A stretch of DNA of 64,000 nucleotides from the NCBI GenBank assembly GCA_958510825.1, contig OY294044.1, positions 44,739,851-44,803,850 of the forward strand, given 5' to 3'. Below are positions 56,259 through 64,000 of this stretch, piece after piece (position 1 is the first letter of the stretch; each line of letters opens with the position of its first letter). The DNA is from Brachypterus glaber. Lineage: Eukaryota > Arthropoda > Insecta > Coleoptera > Kateretidae. The notes below the pieces were generated by a model that was not told the DNA's origin, did no database searches, and saw only the letters and a list, made by a program, of their open reading frames with translations. The translations under genes were made by a program, and so were the position numbers.

Positions 56259-58080
56259 GGAAAGTCAAAATCCATTAACACGGTCTAAACCCGAAAGTGA
56301 AAGTTCTTTATATTTAATAAAATCTCGTATTGTCACTTTTTTTGAGGGTAATATTGTATTCAGCAAAAGACAATATGGCTTCAGAAAGCATCGTTCCACA
56401 ATACAAGCAATATCCAAAATTTTGGATGAGTTGATTGAGGGTCTTGAGGGGGGCAAACATGGAGCATTGACCTTGTTTGACCTTACCAAGGCCTTCGATT
56501 GTGTCCCTCATCCAAAGTTGTTGGAGAAGCTAGAACATTATGGTATTAGAGGTTTACCACTTTCTCTTTTAGAATCCTATCTCACAGGTAGAAAACAGTG
56601 TGTTTTCCATAATAATTCCTTCTCAAATTTTTTAGATATAAATATAGGGGTTCCTCAGGGGTCCATTCTAGGGCCTCTCCTATTTCTGATATTCATCAAC
56701 GATCTTCCTTTCTGCCTTAAGCCCGAAAAGAGCCTGTTTTTTGCTGATGACAGTACATTGTTGAACTCAAATAAAAGTGTCAATCTTTTAATAAAAATTA
56801 GAACTCATATAGAAAATAAAATGCAGGATTGGTTTTATTCTAACAAACTAAAACTCAATAAAGAGAAAACTCAAAAAATAATTATATCTACCAATAACCA
56901 AATAACAAATAACAGTAGTGTCAAACTCCTTGGAGTTGTTATTGATGATTCATTAAAGTGGACAGGGCACATTGAGTACCTGATACCTAAACTCTCTAGA
57001 GTATTTTTTTTAATAAGGGAAATAAAGAAAACTCTTAATATGAATATTTTGTTAACGACCTACCATGCAAATTTCCATTCACTTTTAAGCTATGGCACAA
57101 TTTTGTGGGGAAATAGCATGGATTCAGGGAAAATATTTATCTTACAAAAAAGATGTGTCAGGGCCATTGCGGGTGTAGATTACAATGAACATTGCCAACC
57201 ATTGTTTATTAGGTTTGGTATTCTGCCTTTACCATCAATCTTTATATTACAAACTCTTTTAGAAATTCATAAAAATTCTAGCAGATATGAAAAATTTTCA
57301 AATTCACATACCTATCCGACTAGCTCGGCGGTTAATCCTCATCTTTTGAAAAACTACAATTTTAAGTATGTCACGTCTATTAAAAATAGTCCCGACATAA
57401 AAATTTATAATAAATTACCCGACAATGTAAAAAATCTACACTACAAGCCTTTTAAACGTGTGGTAGGTTCAATGTTAAAGAGATTTTGCTTTTACTCCGT
57501 GGAGGAGTACATGGGCACTTCACCGGAAATGTTAGTAAGTGTAATGTAATGTTTTTCTAAATTATTTAATTTATTTATTTATTTTTTATTCTATAAGCTG
57601 TTTTGTTCTGACCTGTGTAAAGTTTTTTTACTATAAGCACCAATAAATCTATCTATCTATCTATTGTAAGTATTTATTTTTCTATAAATCTATAAGTGCG
57701 CAAAATCTTAAAATTTCTGAAATAAAGATAAATATTTTTATATTTATTATTCCATCAATCTATTTTCTAATCATCGAACAGAGTGATATTGGTAGACTGA
57801 CAGTTTCGGGCTGCTAGCCCTCTACAGTACCAAGAGTCAACTCTGCACGCTGATTAAGAAAAAGGGTTTAGACTTTATTCGCAAAAGGAATATAGCCATT
57901 AGATTGATGTAGACTTGTGCGCCATCTATTGCTAGATGTAATTTTGTTTAAAATTAAAAATTTCTGTCCTTTATAAATATTTTTATATTTTAGAAAGTTT
58001 AAATTTATCTTATTTTTATAAAAAAAATAATTAGTTTACAGAAAGGGTTTTTTTATATAAAAAACTGTTCTAATACTTTA

Positions 58081-58410
58081 ATATTTAGTTTAAATTACTA
58101 AAAAATAAAAACTCTTCATGTGATTGACGTGGCATAAGATCCATGGATTCAAAATTTGATTGTGTAATAATTTTTTAACAATAAAATGCTCCATACTAGG
58201 TTAATATCACTAATAAAATTAGGAGCCTAAGTTACCTCCAAAGTAAAAATTAAAATCCACCCTTCAGTCTAAAGGTTTTAGATTACAACAGCATAACACA
58301 ACAGAGTGCTAAGTTGAATGAACTTATGAAAGATCTTTTGAAATTCTTTTTGTTTTTAGTGCAAGTTGAGAAAACTATTTTAGCAATTATGCTTAAACAC
58401 ATAAACATTA
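58081..58410. other. AT-rich spacer, nothing recognised
   Basis: No gene or repeat boundary seen. Confidence 0.4.
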
Positions 58411-59045
58411 TGTGCGGTCCAAAAATCACCCTCCATCTTAACTTTTATGCGAGTTGAGATATCGACTTTCACAAATAAGACTTAAACTTAAACTATCTTT
58501 TTGCATATACATAAGATTTTCAGCTCTTGAAATTTTTTTATTTGATCATATTTTTTTATTATTTATTTTTTTACATTTTTTTGGTGATTTAAAATTTAAA
58601 AGGTTGAGAATGGGTATTTTCATAAAAAAAAAATTAAAAACATCATGATTATATCAAAAAAGTTTTAAAAAATTATTAATTTTATGATGCGAAAACGTAA
58701 ATTATACTTTTAAGCTAATTTTAATTGATATAAATAAAAAACAATCTAAAAAAGACCATCCTTTAGCAAACAAAATTAAACAATAGAATCCTTAAGAAAT
58801 TGTTTCAATAAAATAAAAAAATAAAGTCAAGAAGAAAATTTTATTTTCTTTAAAGTAATGAATCACACGACTTCCCTTTCCATTTAAGAAAATTCCCCCT
58901 CATGCTACCCTATCCACATATTTTAAAGGAGCAGAAAATATCAAATATGAGCGAAAAGATAGTTTAAATTGTCCTGATTTGAGTCAATATCTCAACACGT
59001 TCAAAAGTTAAGAACAGAGGGTGTCTTTTGGACCGGACTGCATAT
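58411..59045. mobile_element. Foldback MITE related to 36981-37671
   Basis: 'gcggtccaaaaatcaccctc' at the left pairs with GAGGGTGTCTTTTGGACCGG at the right. The arms share AACTATCTTTT and TTTCAGCTCTT with the copy at 36981. It is diverged and its terminal duplication is unclear. Confidence 0.7.
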
Positions 59046-59193
59046 TTATGAATGGCAAGGGCGTAATTTCTGACTTAATAGGGACAAATATATATAATTT
59101 TTATTTTTTTTAACGAGTTTGAAGTTTGTGAGGTGGGTGCAGGAGCGGATCCAGGAGGCAGTGGGATTACACCTAGTAACAAAATGAAATATA

Positions 59194-60094
59194 TGTAATA
59201 CCTGGAATTATATCCAAATTTTTAAAGTAATTATCCCTTAAGGGATATATTACCAGCCCTGGTATACCTATCCCCATACAGAAAAACATCTAGATAATAC
59301 TCGATAAGATTACTGGTAGACCTGTGTAGTTACCAAGGTGTTTACGCGAATACCTAATGGGAGTATGTCAACAATAGATGTGGTATACCAAAGTCAGTAT
59401 ATAAGTAGGTCAATTCTACCTATCTATGTGTCACCAATAACCCCAAAACCAGGATGGGTGTACAAGGTCAAGAATGGCCCATGGACAGATTTGACGAAAT
59501 AAACACAATTAAACCTAAATAGATTAAGGGCAGGATCCTGATCTCAATCTTTACAATGAATACCAATAACCGCTATATGATAAAATTTACAATAACTATT
59601 TGTGCGTGCCTCTCTAGGTTTAAATGGCACCATAAATGGGTAAACCCTTAAAACCGCCATTACTACTAAAAACACCTGAATATAACCACTTAGCAATGGT
59701 TCTACAGCTGTATGTGATTCTCAATACTTATCCCTGAAGTTCTTTGGAGATATCGGTAGATATCTAAAGTTCTCCGAAGATATCCGTAGATATCTGAAGA
59801 TGCAACCAAACTGTCGTGGGCATGAATAACCAACGATCCACGCTTAGAACTAATCGTAGAAATAAAAGCCAATCGTATAAATCCAGTCGTAAAAACCCTA
59901 ATAAGAACAAAATTACGAAGTATCCATATATTCGGGGTTTATATAAAACTACCTAGCTTAAAAAAAAGAATATAAATTCACTTACGCATGTTAAGCAGTT
60001 CTACTCCATAGCTCCAAAACAACTTAGATTTTGTACCCAGAAGGATACCCAACAATTCTAATTAAAGTATTCTAATCCAAATATCCAAACTACA
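59194..60094 (+). repeat. Possible solo LTR
   Basis: It starts TGTAATACC and ends AACTACA. TATATAAG lies at 59398-59405 and AATAAA at 59498-59503 in the order expected for U3-R-U5. TTTGGTGCTGATCTGG at 60099 resembles a Bel/Pao-type primer-binding site. There is no second LTR, gag or pol and no target duplication, so this is tentative. Confidence 0.25.
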
Positions 60095-60242
60095 ACTATT
60101 TGGTGCTGATCTGGTTGATAGCCTGGGATAACAGAAAAATACTCTTTTAGTCACCGTACCATAGTGAATAAAGTTTTTCGCTTACCGCGTGGGAAACGAG
60201 TCTTCATGAATCCGAAACTAAACGAAAAACGCTGTAACCCAT

Positions 60243-60747
60243 ATGACTAATTTTGCAGGTTCTATTGAAGACCATTATAATAATAGTATTAATCCTGAAT
60301 ATTCAGTTTTACTAATATTTTTAACTAAAATTATAACTTGTAAAACACGGTTCTCTACCCGGCGATTTTTACAGGAAAAGGAAGTTTCCCCACTTCTACA
60401 CAATGGAGATAAGAATATTAGCTGCGTTCCATATAATCAAATTAGGTAATTACAAAAATAAACCTATTTTGCAATTTAGCTTCAATGAATATTTTCTAAA
60501 GACAAGAAAATACGCCATTGACAGCAACCAACTTAACAGTTCTAATCCGAAATTCCCTAAACAACCCATTGTCAACATTAACCTCAAAATCAACAGCCTA
60601 CATAGGTATGATGTGGAAAAAAGAATCAACTTAGGAATGGGACAACCCAGACCTGCTTTAGTGCAGACCTATGTTGAGGGGATTGGAAAGAGAATAAGAG
60701 TTTGGTTGGTTGGATGGCCCAGGCAGCCAAAATCAAAAAAAGCCTGA
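60243..60747 (+). other. Two overlapping ORFs of unknown function
   Basis: 60243-60449 (68 codons) and 60403-60747 (114 codons) overlap in different frames, as if one gene carried a frameshift near 60400. The second has PKFPKQPIVNINLKINSLHR and GQPRPALVQTYVEGIGK, compositionally protein-like. I recognise no family. They lie just after the possible LTR, where a gag would start, but show no gag motif. Confidence 0.3.
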
Positions 60748-61600
60748 AGAAGAACCTCAAAATCACATTTAGTGCTAAAATGACCAATGTTTGACTTAGT
60801 ATATCCGTTTAAAAATTTTTACATTGGCCCTTTTAGAACCAAGCTACAGATATGTAGTAGCAAAATGTTTTATATGCCAAAAGTTGAGATTACTCAAATT
60901 TCGAAATTTTAACTTTACAAATACGGAAGTAGAAGGGGTATAACATAATGTAGTTTATTCACTACTAGCTTTAGAACATACCATTATTTATCATGTTTTC
61001 AGAATGTGAAATCAATTTTCTTCACCCATAGCAATAATAATTTTTTCTCCCTAGTAGGAGTAAATTTTATAAACAATTGATTACCGTCACTTTAGATGTT
61101 TCAGTTCTTTGTGCAATTTTTACTAATTAAACTCAAAAAAATAGCTTTGAATAACTTTTTGTTTATTAAATATCATTATTTATAATTAATACCAATTAAT
61201 ACAATCGATAATTAGCTAAATATTATGAAAAAAACTAAAAAAAAAAAACAATTTTTTTAAACGTCAGTTCAAAGTATTCATTTGAGCAAATGTCACTGAT
61301 CAACGCTACTTGATTTTTATGAAAATTTCAAGAAATATCATTTCTGTTAATAATTTATTTTATTATTTAAATACAAATAATTGAATAGTGTTAGTAGTGA
61401 AAAAACTAATAATTATTATAATATAAACTACTATTATAGCCTCGCACTCTAAAAAAATACGCTCGACTATAAAAAATGTCTTCTCTACCTTGGTATATAA
61501 TTACTATTCTTTGCGTGTATTACATATCTTGTTAATTAATTAATAAATTTAAATGTCAATCTCACTGAAAATATCAACAACCTAAAACGGCATCAAAAAG
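60748..61600. other. AT-rich DNA, nothing recognised
   Basis: No gene or repeat boundary seen. Confidence 0.45.
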
Positions 61601-61745
61601 CCTAATTCTGCTCTCGAGCAGGATCAAGTCTCGTCAGTCCGCCACGCGGAAGGTGTCAACGATAGGCCAGAAGGCCTGTGGCTCTCCCTCATAGGCTTTG
61701 GCACCGCCAGATCGATCCCCGAAGGGCGACGTTGCCACTACAGTC
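61601..61745. other. GC-rich island of unknown origin
   Basis: About 145 bp of GC-rich sequence (GCTCTCGAGCAGGATCAAG, GTCCGCCACGCGGAAGG, GGCCAGAAGGCC, CCGCCAGATCGATCCCCGAA) with sharp edges in AT-rich DNA. It has short stems but I could not fit tRNA, 5S or a ribozyme core. It could be a fragment of a GC-rich retroelement. Confidence 0.45.
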
Positions 61746-61984
61746 CGGGAAAAAATACTATTTAATTTTTAATGGATGCAATTTTTTGTATACATAGAAG
61801 TATGTATTAATTAATTTTAAACATTAAAATTTATGCAATTATTTAATTTAAATAAAAAATCGACGCAAAGTTTTTTTATTTATATCAGGGCCCTGCAGGG
61901 GGCTATCTACAATATTTAAAGGTGCATTTTCCAAGAAGTCATTAAACTATTTTATTTGTTTTTTTATTTTACATTTTAGCAATA

Positions 61985-63545
61985 CAGGGTGATTCAGTAC
62001 AAAATTTTAAGGTGTGATTCTAGGTCCAAAAATATGAAAAAAAGTTCCTATAAAGGTTGGTCCGGAAATGAGCCCTAAGGAAGCTACGACCCTCCTAAGG
62101 GTACATCTGAAAATCAATTTTTATTTAATATCTTTGGAACCTCATGAACTACAGTACTGATTTTTTGCACACGCCTTGACATTAATAAAGGCTTTGATGT
62201 AATTTTTATTTGGTAATTTTAACCAGCGACGTGCAAAATGGGGGGGCGATGTCACTTTTTTGCCCCAGACTTTTTTATCTGTAGATGTTTTGACACTTTC
62301 TCAATAAAATAAAATTCTTTAATTAAAAATACATAAAAAAAAGGTAAAAATGTCCAAACCGTTGTCGAGAGAATTTTAATTAAAGAGGAAATTTCACGTT
62401 CTAAGCATCCAAAATAGGAGGTAAAAAATGCACCAATAAAAATTCCAATACTGCAGGATTACTCTACATTAAAGACTGTGAAAAAGCTCCTATACATCTA
62501 GTTTCGAAAATAGTACTAGTCTCTTAGATAATATAACTTTTTAAGGGACGTACTGCCGATCTAACTCGTAACTCAAGTTTTGAACGTTTTTAAATTTTTT
62601 GGATTTTCATACCAATAAAGCTCTTCTCTGCATGTATTCAATCCAAAATAGATACATATTTATCATAATACATGATAAAATGCTAACAGAGTTTGACGCA
62701 TCTCAAAAATTGTTAAAAAAACTAAGCGATATAGACGTAACTCGTTTTCCCTAGCAAAAAAAAACGTATCTCTAAGCTAGCTCTAGATTACTTAAGATAA
62801 TTAGTTGTTTTTATTTTACCTTAATGACAGAATTAATATCTGTCAAATTAAGTTACGTTTTTTCGGCTAAGTAATTGTTATGTCTTATAATGGTAATAAC
62901 CAAAACGATGGTAAATTCCTGATTCACCATTGTTTGAGAGTGATTTTTATGATTTTTACTCTTAACGACGATGATTCCAGTTTTGAAGTTGAAGAGAACC
63001 AGAGAGAACTTTATTTTGCTCTGTTGTTATTTTTAAATAATTTGTTTTTTGTGAATAAGTCGAATTTATTTACCTAAATCTTAAGCAACTATAATATTCC
63101 GTATTATAATTAAATTTTATTATTTATATACACAATATATTTTATAAGTTATATAATATACGTATAATTAGCTAAATAATTGTCGATAAAAATGGAATTC
63201 CTTAGCGAATAAGACGTATATCAATGGACGTATACTAATCTCATTTCATACTATCTAATGTAGAATTGCCCTGCAGTTGAAAATTTAATTGGCGCATTTT
63301 TTAGTTTCTGTTTTGGAAGCTCAGAACGTGAAATTTTCTGTTTAACTCAAATTTTCTGAGTACGGTTAGCCCCAAGTTATTACACAAAAAGTAACTTTTT
63401 TATGAATTTTTAATTAAAAAATTATATTTTATTGAGAAAATATCAAAAAATGTACTGATAAAAACGTTTGGGGCAAAAAGGCGACATGCCCCTTAATTTT
63501 TCACGTCCCTGGTAAAAATTACCAAATAAAAATTACGTAAAAGGA
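61985..63545. mobile_element. TACAGGGTGATCAG-family foldback, right end lost
   Basis: The left end CAGGGTGATTCAGTAC and the AAAGGTTGGTCCGGAAATGA block match the family. Inner arms pair: CTGCAGGATTACTCTACA (62452) with 63260-63282, TTTCACGTTCTAAGCATCC with 63310-63340, and 'ccagcgacgtgcaaaatggggg' with 63475-63515. The outermost ~230 bp of the right arm is missing or too diverged. Two reading frames within it (e.g. 62880-63077) have no recognised domain. Confidence 0.75.
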
Positions 63546-64000
63546 TTAATCCGGTGGAAATTTTAAAAAGCACATTTTGTAGTATACCTAAACAAAATTT
63601 TTTGATGGTTTTTAGATAATTCATCTGTTTATCTGTTGAGGAATTTGAGATAACTGAGGTCCAATTAAGAGTATAAATCCTTTGTCCATTTCGTCCAACA
63701 GTTCCAACGCGGACTTTGCTATTTCAGCCAACTTTGGTAGCATTCTATGCTAGGTTAAGAAAATTCGTGTCAGGTAGTGCTATCTATAAAGGCAGTAGAA
63801 AAATCGCTTCCTGGACTACGAGGGCGCATTCCGCGACAGTTCTTCGCCGTGGCGGCGGCGAGGACGGCAACCGCGCCCCACAAACATTGATTCTTTTCAT
63901 TATAAATAGTACGCAAAAAATGCGTTCCTATATATCATCTCCCCCAGACATGCTTTGTGGCCCGGAAATTTCATTTTATAACTTTTATAACGGCCTCGCT
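63546..64000. other. Unassigned DNA with a GC-rich patch
   Basis: 63790-63885 is GC-rich (CGCCGTGGCGGCGGCGAGG) and is followed by TATAAATAG at ~63902. This could be promoter-like or part of an unknown element cut by the window edge. Confidence 0.35.

Larger units (their letters stand above)
53663..56309 (+). mobile_element. Penelope-like element with inverted terminal copy
   Basis: ATATTTAATAAAAT at 53649-53662 and 56310-56323 is a perfect 14-bp target duplication. The last 428 bp (55882-56309) is present as an inverted copy at 53697-54124, with no differences noticed, and 34 bp of extra sequence (53663-53696) precedes it. Partial inverted or tandem copies are usual for Penelope insertions. 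The single ORF encodes RT plus GIY-YIG. The identity of the arms and the open frame make this one of the youngest events in the window. Confidence 0.93.
53454..57549 (+). pseudogene. LINE ORF2 reverse transcriptase, split in frame
   Basis: The first part (to 53662) gives NTADIIQYPLADLFNLCFEQ, FKLAKVIPIHKKGD, NFRPIGKIFEYLIK. The second (56324-57549) gives the remaining RT: QYGFRKHRSTIQAISK, motif A LFDLTKAFDCV, motif B GVPQGSILGPLLF, motif C LFFADDSTLL, LLGVVIDDSLKW, then the thumb and C-terminus to TAA at 57547-57549. The two halves join in the same frame once the Penelope-like element and one 14-bp duplicate are discounted. A few residues between NFRPI and GKIFE are missing relative to relatives. 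The N-terminal endonuclease is absent. Group CR1/jockey-like. The ATG at 56230 is in the Penelope arm, so the first ~28 codons of that open frame are not LINE sequence. Confidence 0.9.
53447..57664 (+). mobile_element. 5'-truncated LINE, interrupted by a Penelope-like element
   Basis: LINE sequence is 53447-53662 plus 56324-57664. It starts within the RT domain and ends in a (TCTA)n tail at ~57647-57664, beyond which copy B of the host repeat resumes. The Penelope-like element lies between. The target duplication of the LINE itself is not clear. Confidence 0.85.
53042..58080 (+). repeat. Dispersed repeat copy B, host of nested insertions
   Basis: Copy B parts are 53042-53161, 53415-53447 and about 57666-58080. 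They match copy A (48759-49420) in order. Between them lie a TA MITE, a LINE and, inside the LINE, a Penelope-like element. Confidence 0.8.

Noticed and set aside
61601..61745. 5S rRNA, tRNA or hammerhead in the GC island
   Set aside because: CTGACGAG on the minus strand resembles a hammerhead core, but no stem II/GAAA arrangement follows, and no 5S or tRNA box was found.

Overview
The window reads as arthropod, most likely insect, nuclear DNA. It is AT-rich and repeat-dominated. It contains non-LTR retrotransposons whose ORF1 looks SGNH/GDSL-esterase-like, a Penelope-like element with a GIY-YIG endonuclease, a pogo/Tigger-type transposase, a tRNA-derived SINE and many TA-flanked inverted-repeat elements. 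I found no convincing host gene, tRNA, rRNA or CRISPR array; one possible first exon (26384-26464) is speculative. Species and order cannot be fixed from the sequence alone.

Region 1, 1-11957. A ~9 kb foldback-type transposon (1314-10274) lies between two copies of a 9-bp target duplication. Its arms are arrays of ~135-bp units carrying long C/G runs. Inside is a decayed pogo/Tigger element (TIRs near 4862 and 8345) whose 5' region is tandemly duplicated; one duplicate was hit by a 5'-truncated LINE (10-bp TSD).

Region 2, 11958-19436. A second long-TIR DNA transposon, also with a 9-bp TSD, carries repeated GTTAGTGCC motifs. Its left arm is split by a nearly full-length LINE (12188-17450), whose ORF1 is in turn split by a 427-bp MITE with a 2-bp TSD.

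Region 3, 19437-40800. This is a field of foldback elements and MITEs: nested palindromes at 19969-21755 with a SINE inside, a TA-flanked MITE at 22686-23851, a 3 x 497-bp tandem array dense in AACCGGTT, a 1.1-kb palindrome at 27105-28223, hairpin elements at 30913-32821 and 36981-37671, an iterated 21-mer cluster at 39101-39560, and LINE fragments.

Region 4, 40800-53040. A degenerate repeat array appears to derive from a reverse transcriptase segment. It is followed by more TA-flanked foldbacks, a third copy of the 2-bp-TSD MITE, and a second SINE.

Region 5, 53042-64000. A four-level nest: an old repeat holds a TA MITE and a LINE, and the LINE holds a young Penelope-like element with a 14-bp TSD, matched 428-bp inverted arms and a candidate hammerhead ribozyme. 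Further foldbacks, a possible solo LTR and several GC-rich islands of unknown origin follow.

The elements do not form a pathway. They form a stratigraphy of insertions that can be ordered from TSDs and from partner repeat arms or copies that act as empty sites.
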